NCBI RefSeq assembly: GCF_002949735.1
Contig: NZ_CP026681.1
Coordinates: forward strand, 744,001 to 808,000
Length of the DNA: 64,000 nt
From: Nostoc sp. 'Peltigera membranacea cyanobiont' N6
GTDB taxonomy: Bacteria > Cyanobacteriota > Cyanobacteriia > Cyanobacteriales > Nostocaceae
Direction of reading: 5' to 3'
The stretch's first letter is position 1; every line of letters begins with the position of its first letter. Below, piece by piece: positions 34,877 to 43,871 of the stretch. Under the pieces are notes generated by a model. That model had not been told where the DNA came from. It did not search any database and saw only the letters and a program-made list of their open reading frames with translations. Position numbers and translations under genes: made by a program.

Positions 34877-36045
34877 TTAACCGCCGATTGTTGAGTACTC
34901 AAAGCTTGTAGCGCATCCCGCACTCGTTGATTGCGAATTTCACCAGCGTGGGTAACGCAAGCTGCATCAACGATGTCGTCGCTAAAGTCTACTTGCAAAG
35001 CTTTGTCTTTGATTAGCAGTTGCATCAACGATGTTACGTTCTTGGCATACAATTGGCTGGCGTGAATTGGCATTGATGATGGGAGATTGATGGGGCCGAT
35101 AATTGTCACACCGTTCCACACAATATCTTTACCGGGTTCGGTACAGGCGCAGTTACCACCCTGATCGGCAGCCAAATCCACAATTACTGAACCTGGTTTC
35201 ATTTGTGCCACCATTTCTTCTGTAACTAGCCGTGGTGCTTGTCTCCCAGGCACTTGGGCGGTGGTAATTACGACATCAGAATTTTTGACGTGTTCGGCGA
35301 CAACTTCTTGGGTACGTTGTTTGCTAGCCTCAGAAATTTCCTTGGCGTAACCCCCAGCAGCAACGGTTTCTTCGTCTAATTTGACTTCAACGAATTTTGC
35401 CCCTAAGCTTTGCACTTCTTCTTTAACGGCGGGACGAATATCAAAGGCTTCTACTACTGCTCCCAAACGTCTGGCGGTGGCGATCGCTTGCAATCCGGCT
35501 ACACCAGCGCCCATAATAAATACTTTCGCTGGTGCGATCGTCCCTGCGGCTGTGGTTAACATTGGGAAATATTTTGGTAATGCAGCTGCCGCAATTAATA
35601 CTGCCTTGTAACCTGCTAATGAAGCTTGCGAGGACAAAGCATCCATACTTTGCGCCCTGGTAGTACGGGGGATCATCTCCATACTCAAAGCTGTGATTTT
35701 CCTATTTGCTAGTTGCTGCGCCACAATAGGATTTCCCAAAGGATTCAGGAAACTTACTAATACAGCCCCTTCCTTTAACAAATCAACTTCTGAGCGTCCA
35801 TCTTCTCGTTCTTGCGGTGGGCTGACTTTTAAAAGAATATCTGTTTCGCCCCATAATTTGGCAGTATCGCTGATTATTGTAGCTCCTGCGGCTTCATAGT
35901 CAGGATCGCTGAAAAAAGATCGTTCTCCTGCACCTGTTTCTACCCAAACTTCCAAACCTTGCTTTACCAATCGAGCAACGGTGTCAGGAATTAATGCCAC
36001 ACGACGTTCGCAAACTTCAATTTCTTTAGCAACTGCTATTCTCAT
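34873..36045 (-). CDS. pntA: NAD(P) transhydrogenase subunit alpha, soluble NAD-binding part (PntA1)
   Basis: 390 residues from the ATG preceded by AGGAG (MRIAVAKEIEVCERRVALIP). The open frame extends 32 codons further without support. It is similar to alanine dehydrogenase: the NAD loop GAGVAGLQAIATARRLGA, then DIRPAVKEEVQSLGAKF and TTAQVPGRQAPRLVT. The end (ACVTHAGEIRNQRVRDAL) leads to a separate membrane subunit. First gene of the pnt operon. Confidence 0.95.
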   Translation of the reverse strand: MRIAVAKEIEVCERRVALIPDTVARLVKQGLEVWVETGAGERSFFSDPDYEAAGATIISDTAKLWGETDILLKVSPPQEREDGRSEVDLLKEGAVLVSFLNPLGNPIVAQQLANRKITALSMEMIPRTTRAQSMDALSSQASLAGYKAVLIAAAALPKYFPMLTTAAGTIAPAKVFIMGAGVAGLQAIATARRLGAVVEAFDIRPAVKEEVQSLGAKFVEVKLDEETVAAGGYAKEISEASKQRTQEVVAEHVKNSDVVITTAQVPGRQAPRLVTEEMVAQMKPGSVIVDLAADQGGNCACTEPGKDIVWNGVTIIGPINLPSSMPIHASQLYAKNVTSLMQLLIKDKALQVDFSDDIVDAACVTHAGEIRNQRVRDALQALSTQQSAVN

Positions 36046-36806
36046 GAAATCTCCTGAAGATAAATACTTAATCTCTGCCAAGTAAGTGATTGTCCAGATG
36101 ATGCGTGTCCCGCACTCATAGTACTTAGGCAGGAACATCAACCATGAATTTTACTTGTAGATTGAACCTTGAATCTTTCCTCTCCCACTCTTAGCTCTCC
36201 AGGCAAAGCCTCACTTTGCCGCTCGCAGATGTCATATTTTCAGATAGTTGCAAACAGGGTTACGTATTGCACATCCTAAGTTGATTCCCAAATTTTGCAT
36301 CTTTATCTTTAGCTTGTTTTCGGGATTGAGAAATTTTGGTATTCCTTTCTTATAGAGTAATATTGACCGAATTTTTGAAGCTTGAGAATTTCCAAATCAA
36401 ATTTTAATGATTACGAATTTCATTCCAACTTATCTTAATCAATTTATCTCAAGTTAACTGGCGATCGCTGATGGCATCCCTCAATTTTTATAACAAAACT
36501 CTCAAATTTAGATACACTTGTACATATTTAGAAACACAATCAAATCCCCACTGTATTTATATTTAGTTGAAAATTTGACCAACCTAGTCATCAAATCAGT
36601 ACTCTGTAAGGATAATGAAGTAAATTGATTATTGGTTAAATTTACTACTAAGGAATTTTACTGTCGCCCAAACATCAGGGAGAATGGCACTTTTTGTTGT
36701 TACGGAACGTCAATTGTCAGGAAGTGAGTAGTAAACTTTAGTAACGAATACTAACACACAGTTATTTTAGATAACAGATTTATTTTTTGGTAGAGGAAGC
36801 TCAATT
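36046..36806. other. 0.76-kb gap upstream of pntA1 and the DUF2808 gene
   Basis: AT-rich divergent promoter region with one HIP1 octamer near 36461. I see no open frame, RNA gene or strong hairpin. Confidence 0.5.
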
Positions 36807-37319
36807 ATGCGACGTTTACTTTCCGCTTTAGCCGTGACTAGCTGTTTAGTGACTGGATTTCCAGCCCTGACTTGGGCAGATAGCTTACCAGGATTTACAC
36901 TCTTTAGCGGTGTTAAAGCCGACAATCAACTGCCCTTTCGGTTAGATTTTGGCGGACAAGCCAATGGTTGGGATCGTTACATATTAAAGATTCCAGCCAA
37001 AAGAATGAAATTGGCAGTTGGTCAATTTGCCATTACCTACCCCGATTATTACAAAGGAACTTTTGACCAGAAAGAAATTGAAGTCCGAGTCAAAGGCAAA
37101 GCAGTTCCACTTTCTGAGGTGAAGTGGGACAAAGAAGGTAAGCTGATTAATATTTATCCTCAAGAGCCGGTGCCAGCAGGTAGTGCAGTTGAGGTAGTCT
37201 TTTCTAACGTGAAAAACCCATCCTTCGGCGGAGTTTACTATTTTAATTGTCAAGTTCTCTCCCCTGGCGATGTACCACTACTGCGCTACCTGGGAACATG
37301 GATTTTGAGCATCAATTAA
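36807..37319 (+). CDS. DUF2808 domain-containing secreted protein
   Basis: 170 residues with a clear signal peptide (MRRLLSALAVTSCLVTGFPAL, cleavage near ALTWA-DS). The mature part (FTLFSGVKADNQLPFRLDFGG ... RYILKIPAKRMKLAVGQFAITYPDYYKGTFD ... VFSNVKNPSFGGVYYFNCQV) matches the cyanobacterial DUF2808 family. The function is unknown; a periplasmic or outer-membrane-associated role is likely. A good AGAGGAAG ribosome site is present. Confidence 0.85.
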   Translation: MRRLLSALAVTSCLVTGFPALTWADSLPGFTLFSGVKADNQLPFRLDFGGQANGWDRYILKIPAKRMKLAVGQFAITYPDYYKGTFDQKEIEVRVKGKAVPLSEVKWDKEGKLINIYPQEPVPAGSAVEVVFSNVKNPSFGGVYYFNCQVLSPGDVPLLRYLGTWILSIN

Positions 37320-37450
37320 GACTGGGGAATGGTTACTGGAGACTGGGCAGATAAGGGAACAAGAGGAATAATCAATTCCCAATTCACTAAAAAAGGTGAT
37401 ACAGTTAGAGATTGTGAGTTTTTATAAAAATCACCTAAGAGGAGAAGAGT

Positions 37451-37585
37451 ATGAAAAGAACACTAGGCGGCACTAGCCGTAAGAGAAAAAGAACCTCTGG
37501 TTTTCGCGCCAGGATGCGGACACCAGACGGTAGAAACGTGATTAGCGCTAGGAGAAGAAAGGGTCGTCACCGTTTGAGTGTTTAG
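37451..37585 (+). CDS. rpmH: 50S ribosomal protein L34
   Basis: 44 residues, very basic (MKRTLGGTSRKRKRTSGFRA, ending GRHRLSV), the standard L34 form. A GGAG ribosome site is seen. It begins the conserved rpmH-rnpA-yidC cluster; rnpA follows after 25 bp. Confidence 0.97.
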   Translation: MKRTLGGTSRKRKRTSGFRARMRTPDGRNVISARRRKGRHRLSV

Positions 37586-37610
37586 GACATATTGAGCTAA
37601 AAGAGCATCT

Positions 37611-38033
37611 GTGGCTTTGCCTAAAGCAAATCGGCTAAAATCCCGCAAGGATTTCCAAGCAGTTTTCCGGGAAGGAATTCGGCGTAATGGCTCTTACTTA
37701 ACATTGAGAGCCTTAAAGCCGTTGTGTTCAAGAAAACCTTCTTTGGACACTGCCACCCAGAGTACACAAGCGATTGACTCAGTAAATCTTGCCAGCACGC
37801 GAATTGGTATTTCCATAAGCACAAAAGTCAGTAAAAGGGCAGTGGTTCGCAACCGAATCAAACGGCAAATTACCTCTGCTTTATATAACTTGCTACCCAA
37901 ATTATCACCAGGATGGCGGTTAGTGTTCATTGTCAAACCCACAGCAGCAGAATCTAAGTGCGTAAGCCCACAATTTCTGCAAGAATTAGAGCAGTTGTTG
38001 GCACAAGCTGAGGTGTTCGATGGGAATTCGTGA
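37611..38033 (+). CDS. rnpA: ribonuclease P protein component
   Basis: 140 residues from a GTG (MALPKANRLKSRKDFQAVFREG). The RNA-binding signature KRAVVRNRIKRQI is present. It is the protein partner of RNase P RNA in tRNA 5' maturation. Compared with typical RnpA it has a longer loop (about residues 42-62, Ser/Thr-rich). It overlaps the next gene by 14 bp. Confidence 0.95.
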   Translation: MALPKANRLKSRKDFQAVFREGIRRNGSYLTLRALKPLCSRKPSLDTATQSTQAIDSVNLASTRIGISISTKVSKRAVVRNRIKRQITSALYNLLPKLSPGWRLVFIVKPTAAESKCVSPQFLQELEQLLAQAEVFDGNS

Positions 38034-38412
38034 AGATGTTTATTATGAAGGTGGCCCCCATATTGGGGATTTAATTGTCAACCTGCTAATTGGGTTAACT
38101 GTCGTTGGAATACCATTAACAGTTGGAGCAATTGTTAGGGCATTATGGCTGCGTTTCCGCATCACCGACCGCCGAGTTACCGTAATCGGAGGTTGGCAGG
38201 GGCGCGATCGCACTGACATAATTTACTCAGAAATTGTCAAAGTTGTTACCATCCCCCGTGGCATTGGTTTGTGGGGAGATATGGTACTAACCCTCAGAAA
38301 TGGCAGTCGTCTCGAATTGCGTGCAATTCCCAAATTTCGGGAAGTCTATGACTACATTAATGAAAGAATTGCTGCGAAAAATCCCGAATATAGCGCTACT
38401 GCTAACAAGTGA
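38020..38412 (+). CDS. PH (bacterial pleckstrin-like) domain membrane protein
   Basis: 130 residues. A hydrophobic hairpin (IGDLIVNLLIGLTVVGIPL) is followed by LRFRITDRRVTVIGGWQGRDRTDIIYSEIVKVVTIPRG, the bPH pattern, and a C-terminal helix. It starts inside rnpA (14-bp overlap). The same gene sits here in related cyanobacteria, as far as I recall. It probably acts at the membrane with YidC; no activity is known. Confidence 0.82.
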   Translation: MGIREDVYYEGGPHIGDLIVNLLIGLTVVGIPLTVGAIVRALWLRFRITDRRVTVIGGWQGRDRTDIIYSEIVKVVTIPRGIGLWGDMVLTLRNGSRLELRAIPKFREVYDYINERIAAKNPEYSATANK

Positions 38413-38565
38413 TCGAAGCAAGGGGAGGGAGAAGAACCAATGCTCAATTCCCAATGCCCTATTTGAATGTGCGGCTATCCGTAGCGAAGGGTAGTCGCAC
38501 ATAATTAATGATTTAGATAAATTAGATTCAGTCAGTTTACAGTACCTCAGGTTGAATTCAGAATA

Positions 38566-39720
38566 ATGGATTTTGGTATCGGCTTTCTCTCGAACAACGT
38601 GATGCTGCCAATCATAGATTTCTTCTATGGTATATTTCCGAGCTACGGATTGGCGATCGTTGCTTTGACATTGATAGTCCGCTTCGCGCTCTATCCCCTG
38701 AGTGCTGGCTCAATTCGCAACATGCGGAAGATGCGAATTGTACAACCTCTAATGCAGAAGCGGATAGCAGAAGTTAAAGAGCGTTATAAGGATGAACCGC
38801 AAAAGCAGCAGGAGGAAATGGTCAATGTCCAAAAAGAATTTGGCAACCCCTTGGCAGGCTGTTTTCCATTACTAGTACAAATGCCGGTCTTATTAGCGCT
38901 GTTTGCTACTTTGCGGGGTTCGCCTTTTGCAAGTGCGAACTACAGCGTTAACTTGCAAATCCTTCCCGCAGAACAAATCGAGCAAATTCAACCGCAAGCC
39001 TTTGCTACTGCTCCTCAAAATATTTATGTTGCGGATGGGGAACACGTTAAAGTAGCTGCAATCCTTCCCAGTGGCAGCAAACTGGCCGTTGGAGAACACA
39101 CTAAGATCCAATATCAGACAGTTGAGGGCAAACCCTTTCAGGTACTTTTAGCAGAACACCCAGAAAATAAGCTAGTTCCTGATTGGAAAGTCACCAAAGG
39201 GGAAGAGCGGATAAAAATTGATGCTGATGGCAATGTAGAAGCCTTGCAACCGGGAGAAGTTAGCATTCAAGGAACAATTCCTGGACTAGCAGCAGAAAAA
39301 GGTTTTCTATTCATTGATGCTTTAGGCAGGGTTGGCGCACAAGATCCTGATGGCACAATCCACTGGGATATTGTCGCCATGATTGTCTTCTTTGGAATCA
39401 GCCTTTATGTTAGCCAAATGCTTTCTGGGCAAAATTCCAGTGGTGGTAATCCCCAGCAGGATACTGTTAACAAAATCACTCCAGTCATCTTCTCTGGGAT
39501 GTTTTTGTTCTTTCCCCTACCAGCCGGGGTGCTGATGTATATGGTGATTGGTAATATTTTTCAAACCGCACAAACTTATCTTCTTTCCCGCGAACCTCTA
39601 TCAGAAGAACTGCAAAAAATTGTAGAAACCCAGGAGAAAGAAGCAACAACATCTACTGGACAAAAAGCATTGCCATTTGAACCGAAAAGTTCTAAGAAAA
39701 AGGCCACAGGGGGATCATGA
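38566..39720 (+). CDS. yidC: membrane protein insertase YidC/Oxa1/Alb3
   Basis: 384 residues. The first helices (MLPIIDFFYGIFPSYGLAIVALTLIVRF) are followed by the conserved cytoplasmic loop (MRKMRIVQPLMQKRIAEVKERYKDEPQKQQEEM) with the essential Arg in the groove. A large lumenal insertion (about residues 130-265) is typical of cyanobacteria. Helices near 275-345 complete the core, and a basic tail (KSSKKKATGGS) binds ribosomes. It inserts membrane proteins, including photosystem subunits. It overlaps jag by 4 bp. Confidence 0.96.
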   Translation: MDFGIGFLSNNVMLPIIDFFYGIFPSYGLAIVALTLIVRFALYPLSAGSIRNMRKMRIVQPLMQKRIAEVKERYKDEPQKQQEEMVNVQKEFGNPLAGCFPLLVQMPVLLALFATLRGSPFASANYSVNLQILPAEQIEQIQPQAFATAPQNIYVADGEHVKVAAILPSGSKLAVGEHTKIQYQTVEGKPFQVLLAEHPENKLVPDWKVTKGEERIKIDADGNVEALQPGEVSIQGTIPGLAAEKGFLFIDALGRVGAQDPDGTIHWDIVAMIVFFGISLYVSQMLSGQNSSGGNPQQDTVNKITPVIFSGMFLFFPLPAGVLMYMVIGNIFQTAQTYLLSREPLSEELQKIVETQEKEATTSTGQKALPFEPKSSKKKATGGS

Positions 39721-40247
39721 ATAACATTTCGATGCAGCGAGGGCAGCAGTGGTTAAAAACCCTGCTGGAACTCACTGGAGTACCTGCTGAGATTCAGGGT
39801 CATTTAGAAACGGCCCAATCTCAAGAAGGCGATTCCCCAGAACCAGATAATTACTGGTTGACAATCGAGCAAACTAATTTGACGACAGAGCAAATTCAGG
39901 TATTAATTGGTACTGATGGTTCTGTGCTAGATGCGATTCAGTATCTAACTAATTCGGTTTTAAACCTGAGCCAACCCCCAGAGGAACAAGCCTCTTACAC
40001 TATTGAGTTGAATGGCTACCGAGTCAAAAGGGAAGCCGAAATTCGCGCACTAGCAGAAGCAGCAGCCGATGAAGTGCGCTTTTCTGGTAGAGAAGTAGAA
40101 ATCAAATCTCTAAGCTCTGCTGAAAGGCGACAAATCCATACCTTCTTGAAGGAATTTGGAGATTTGGAAACCTTCAGTCGCGGCAAAGAGCCACATCGTC
40201 ATCTGGTTGTGCAGCCAGCTTCGTTGGAAGAAGAGAGACGCGATTAA
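39717..40247 (+). CDS. jag: KH/R3H RNA-binding protein (Jag/KhpB family)
   Basis: 176 residues. KH type II-like part: LTTEQIQVLIGTDGSVLDAIQYL (GxxG-like loop IGTDG). C-terminal R3H: LSSAERRQIHTFLKEFGDLETFSRGKEPHRHLVV, the R-x3-H and arginine-rich end. Translation is coupled to yidC (ATGA overlap). A palindrome overlaps its stop codon. Likely an RNA-binding post-transcriptional regulator. Confidence 0.9.
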   Translation: MNNISMQRGQQWLKTLLELTGVPAEIQGHLETAQSQEGDSPEPDNYWLTIEQTNLTTEQIQVLIGTDGSVLDAIQYLTNSVLNLSQPPEEQASYTIELNGYRVKREAEIRALAEAAADEVRFSGREVEIKSLSSAERRQIHTFLKEFGDLETFSRGKEPHRHLVVQPASLEEERRD

Positions 40248-40255
40248 TCGCGTCT
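40236..40255. repeat. 20-bp palindrome at the jag stop codon
   Basis: AGACGCGATTAATCGCGTCT is a perfect palindrome that includes the jag stop. It is a common dispersed palindrome in Nostoc genomes, here forming the gene's last codons and stop. Confidence 0.7.
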
Positions 40256-40387
40256 GTACAAGGGTTAATTGAAAGCTCAATATAATTTCAAAATTTCTCT
40301 TGTTCCTAAAAGCTAAAATAAAGATGTAGTATCAGTATTATTGCTGATAATGACCATTAATTTTCGTGAGGATGTCTCACAAATCCT

Positions 40388-40906
40388 ATGGACGCAATTT
40401 ATATTCCGCAGCTAACGAAAGCCCCGGAGCGGACAGAGGAAGTTCAAGTTGAGGAATTTCTGCCTGGTCTGGAAACGTTGACACCAGTTCGCGGTCATGT
40501 GCGCGTGCAGCATAATGGCACTTACTTGGAAGTGTCCGCTCAGGCAGAAACAATTATTACTTGTACCTGCAATCGCTGCTTACAGCAATACAATCGCCGC
40601 TTAGGGCTTGATACCAAAGAAATCATCTGGTTAGATGAAGCTGCAAATCAAGTAAATGACTTGCCCTTAGAGCGGGAAGTGGTTATGGAAGAGTTGCTTG
40701 AAACCCTTCCACCCGATGGTTATTTTTCTCCTAACGAATGGCTGTATGAGCAGATGTGTTTAGCAGTACCTCTGCGCCAGCTGTGCAGTAGGAATTGTCC
40801 AGGTATTCCTGTAATTAGTACTGTTGAGAGTTCTGATAGTTCTGAAACTCCAGTTGATAACCGTTGGGCTTCTCTGGAAGCACTGAAAAAGCAACTTCCG
40901 GGCTAA
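40388..40906 (+). CDS. yceD: YceD/DUF177 family protein
   Basis: 172 residues. The family core is the CXXC pair in ITCTCNRCLQQYNRRL and a second pair, QLCSRNC, which can form a metal or disulfide site. The end reads DNRWASLEALKKQLPG, the normal DUF177 end. YceD affects 23S rRNA maturation and lies beside rpmF in many bacteria; in cyanobacteria it follows jag. A partial second copy of its 3' end is at 41972-42087. Confidence 0.9.
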   Translation: MDAIYIPQLTKAPERTEEVQVEEFLPGLETLTPVRGHVRVQHNGTYLEVSAQAETIITCTCNRCLQQYNRRLGLDTKEIIWLDEAANQVNDLPLEREVVMEELLETLPPDGYFSPNEWLYEQMCLAVPLRQLCSRNCPGIPVISTVESSDSSETPVDNRWASLEALKKQLPG

Positions 40907-41156
40907 TAGCTTATTGCTTATGCCTCAAATTCTGTGATTTCCCGCCCGTGCGATAGCTTTCGGGAATAATTAACTCGACAGAGACAGCATGGGTGGTAAA
41001 TATTAAGAGGCTTGTAAGATGCGATCGGAAAGTTTATGTTTACTATTGTATCTCGGCTCCACATTACATAAATATTCTGTGATGTAGATGACTTCTGTAA
41101 GCAGTGGGAAAACTTATGGCAACAAATACCACTTTTACAAGGCATCACCGGAAAAA

Positions 41157-41585
41157 TTAGGGTGACTGACCATCAATAACATTTAGAAAATCTTCAGCCG
41201 TGATAATTGGGCAAGAAAAATTATCTTTTAGACTGAGTAAATCGCGATCGCCGGTCATGAGATAATCAGCCTCACTGACCACAGCCAAAAGTAAAAAAGG
41301 CACATCAAACGGATCGCGACATTCAGGAATTACAGGCAAGCGGTCGGGCATCGCTACAGCTTCACAAAAGAGTATGTAATCCGATAGTAAATCTTCTTGC
41401 TCAGTTGGCGTGAGCTTAAACTTTGGATAAGCCAGCACTCGGATTAACTCAGTTGTTGTCGCTTTAGAAACCAGTGGAGTGAAGAGGTCGTCCTGCCATG
41501 CCAAACGAAGCCTAGATACTCTGCCCCCAAATATCAGCGCCGAGATGATGATATTAGTATCAATTACCACCCGTGGACAAACCAT
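41157..41585 (-). CDS. PIN-domain toxin (VapC-like, COG1569 type)
   Basis: 142 residues from the ATG that overlaps the antitoxin stop (TAATG). PIN acidic residues: Asp in VVIDTNIIISALI, Glu in TTTELIRVLAYPKF, Asp in CRDPFDVPFLLLA, and Asp pair in LMTGDRDLL. These coordinate Mg2+ for RNase activity. It is the last gene of a two-gene toxin-antitoxin operon placed between yceD and its partial duplicate. Confidence 0.88.
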   Translation of the reverse strand: MVCPRVVIDTNIIISALIFGGRVSRLRLAWQDDLFTPLVSKATTTELIRVLAYPKFKLTPTEQEDLLSDYILFCEAVAMPDRLPVIPECRDPFDVPFLLLAVVSEADYLMTGDRDLLSLKDNFSCPIITAEDFLNVIDGQSP

Positions 41586-41806
41586 TACGATTGACGCGCC
41601 CAAGCCACTGCATCAGCCACATCTTGCTCACTCAGTCCTAAATCCGCCAGCTTAGATCGAACTGCATCAGCCCTCTGAATTTTTACAGGAGTCAGAATAA
41701 TTTGCCCCCCCTCCACCTTTACCTCAAAATACTCAGCCTCACCGATTTCACGAGTAATACTTTTAGGCAGCGTTAGTTGATTTTTAGAAGTTAACTTGGC
41801 GAGCAT
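41585..41806 (-). CDS. AbrB/MazE-like antitoxin of the PIN toxin
   Basis: 73 residues from the ATG preceded by AGGAGG (MLAKLTSKNQLTLPKSI). The N-terminal swapped-hairpin AbrB pattern is followed by EYFEVKVEGGQIILTPVKI. The C-terminal helix (SKLADLGLSEQDVADAVAWARQ) would wrap the toxin. An upstream in-frame start at 41833 has no ribosome site. It likely represses its own operon. Confidence 0.88.
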   Translation of the reverse strand: MLAKLTSKNQLTLPKSITREIGEAEYFEVKVEGGQIILTPVKIQRADAVRSKLADLGLSEQDVADAVAWARQS

Positions 41807-41971
41807 GACTTGCCTCCTAGTCTTTGCTATCAAATGTAAGGATTCCTTACTTTAGTATATACATCCTACCTTACTAAATCTAAAACCTTCCCAGGTTTGG
41901 TAACAGAAGATTAAGAGCATCTTAAGCAAGGTGATTTCCTGCCCGTGCGTAGTTTACCAACCTAGGCATCG

Positions 41972-42087
41972 CAATTGTCCAGGTATTCCTATAAGTAGTA
42001 CAGTTGATAATTCCGATATTCCTGAAACTCCAGTTGATAACCGTTGGGCTTCTCTGGAAGCTTTGAAAAAGCAACTTCCAGGGTAAT
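41972..42087 (+). pseudogene. partial duplicate of the yceD 3' end
   Basis: The bases from AATTGTCCAGGTATTCCT to the stop match 40792-40906 with about 85-90% identity by eye. In frame it still reads NCPGIP...ETPVDNRWASLEALKKQLPG, with no start codon. The short sequence before it (TTTCCTGCCCGTGCG) also matches sequence just after yceD (TTTCCCGCCCGTGCG near 40937). It is a recombination scar around the toxin-antitoxin genes. Confidence 0.85.
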
Positions 42088-42465
42088 AATTTGATAATTA
42101 CGTCAGACTGAAGTCTGCGGCTACACGAACTAAGCCTGTCTACACAGGCTTATTGTTTTGTATTTTATTAAATACTTTTGGTAAGATTTGATAGTCATAT
42201 TTCTATCTAAAAGATAGCCAAAATTGTTGTATTTTATCAATTACTAAAACTAAGTTAATCAGAATGTTCATAAGTTCTTGCTTCAACTAATATTAAATAA
42301 TCTCCTCTTCAAGAATTATAAGAAATATTCATTATTTTAAATTACTAATTTTTTAATTTTATAATTAAGCAAACAATGTTTAACATAAAAATTTATCAGT
42401 TAATACTATTAAAGCTTCTTTTGTTAAACTAGTGATCAGTTAACTTTCAATAAAAAAATTACATA
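42088..42465. other. AT-rich gap with a hairpin at 42132-42151
   Basis: AAGCCTGT and ACAGGCTT form an eight-base stem followed by ATTGTTTTG, a plausible terminator for the old yceD end. The remaining 300 bp are very AT-rich and hold the promoter of the SMI1/KNR4 gene. Confidence 0.5.
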
Positions 42466-43053
42466 ATGAAGACTTTTGACTGGGAAAGTCGTATTAGAGA
42501 ATGGAGCCGTCAGCGAATAGAAGCGCTCGAAGAGTATGAGCAGGAAGAGTTGTCTCCAGAAGTTATTGAATATGGATCTTTAGGCTATCCAGGTGCAACT
42601 GAAGAGCAAATCTCTGCTGAGGAAGCTAGATTAGGTGTAACCTTTCCGCCTTCTTACAGAGAGTTTCTCAAAGTTTCCAATGGGTTGCATTCTACTTCAG
42701 AGTATGGCATCAAATTTTCTTCAGTTGAAGAAATTCAGTGGTATATTTTAGGCAAAGAAATCTCTATAGATGATTTGATAGAACTGCACCAGCATTTGGA
42801 ACCAGTACCAGATGAAGAATACTTTATTTACGGTGATGAGCAATCTTATAGTCGCGTAGAACATCTACAAACGTGTCTAGAAATTAGTACTGAAGACTAT
42901 CCGATGATTTTTTTACTTAATCCTCAAGTTATTACAAGTGATGGTGAGTGGGAAGCTTGGTATTATGATTCTAAATATGGAGACGCACAAAGATATCCAT
43001 CTTTTGGTCAAATGATGGAAGAAATATTAAACGATCCAGAATTTTTAGGATAA
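42466..43053 (+). CDS. SMI1/KNR4 (SUKH) family protein
   Basis: 195 residues. The domain starts with YPGATEEQISAEEARLGVTFPPSYREFLKVSNG and continues through an acidic middle to YPSFGQMMEEILNDPEFLG, a clear SUKH fold signature. Many SUKH proteins are immunity proteins against secreted toxins, others are scaffolds. No toxin gene is next to it, so it may be an orphan immunity gene. The AT-rich flanks fit acquired DNA. Confidence 0.85.
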   Translation: MKTFDWESRIREWSRQRIEALEEYEQEELSPEVIEYGSLGYPGATEEQISAEEARLGVTFPPSYREFLKVSNGLHSTSEYGIKFSSVEEIQWYILGKEISIDDLIELHQHLEPVPDEEYFIYGDEQSYSRVEHLQTCLEISTEDYPMIFLLNPQVITSDGEWEAWYYDSKYGDAQRYPSFGQMMEEILNDPEFLG

Positions 43054-43123
43054 ACTACGCGAAACCCAACCCCCTGAACCACAAGAGGAGAAGTTTTTCA
43101 GATATCGTGAAAAGTCAAACCGA

Positions 43124-43807
43124 TTATTCAGTTTGGTTATTTTCTTCTTTCATTTGTTCTAACAATAGACGAAATGAAGAATACGAAGTATAGCCTTTTT
43201 CTTTTAACATTCGACTCATTTTGAAACGAGCATAAAAATCTGCTGTTTTGTCTATATGAATTAAAGCGTCAATTATATCTTTATTCCACTCATCAAGATT
43301 TCTAAAAGCATCAATGCATAAGTTGTGAGTATATTCATCGGAACTTTTATAGGTTAAATCAATTAGAGCATTAACAGCCTCTCTATTACCTTTTCCAATA
43401 AATCCTAAACTATAAGCAATATACTGGCGAGTATGTTCTTCTTCAGTTATTTGTGCCAAACTTATTAGATTAGTAATTGCATATTGATTACCAACAGCAA
43501 TTTTTGCCAAGTTCTGAGCTGCTATCCTGCGGGTAGGTATACGAGCAGTGTTGAGTTGCTCAATCAGAATTTGGATAACATCATTATTATCAGTACCAAT
43601 TTCGCTCAAACTTTGAATTACTGCCCAGCGTGTTGGTTCATCAATTGTGGTACGTACTACATGAATCAAGGCAGCTATTACATTCGGGTTATTAGCACCA
43701 ATAAATCCCAAATGTTTAGCAGTCTGTTTGAGAACAGCGTTATCTTGACTTGTGCATAGTTGCTGAACGAGAAAAGCAATATTGTATTGTTCTTGCTGGT
43801 TACTCAT
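43124..43807 (-). CDS. HEAT-repeat protein
   Basis: 227 residues built from about five helical repeats of roughly 35 residues (for example NPNVIAALIHVVRTTIDEPTRWAVIQSLSEIGTD; YAITNLISLAQITEEEHTRQYIAYSLGFIG). The repeats resemble those of phycobilin-lyase and NACHT-associated HEAT proteins, but the lyase-specific residues are not obvious. It is convergent with the SUKH gene and divergent from ycf46. A scaffold role is the most that can be said. Confidence 0.75.
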   Translation of the reverse strand: MSNQQEQYNIAFLVQQLCTSQDNAVLKQTAKHLGFIGANNPNVIAALIHVVRTTIDEPTRWAVIQSLSEIGTDNNDVIQILIEQLNTARIPTRRIAAQNLAKIAVGNQYAITNLISLAQITEEEHTRQYIAYSLGFIGKGNREAVNALIDLTYKSSDEYTHNLCIDAFRNLDEWNKDIIDALIHIDKTADFYARFKMSRMLKEKGYTSYSSFRLLLEQMKEENNQTE

Positions 43808-43871
43808 TGGCTTTGTGAACCAAGAAAGTTGTACATTGCGTTCAAGATAAACTAACCAATAACAGCTATAT

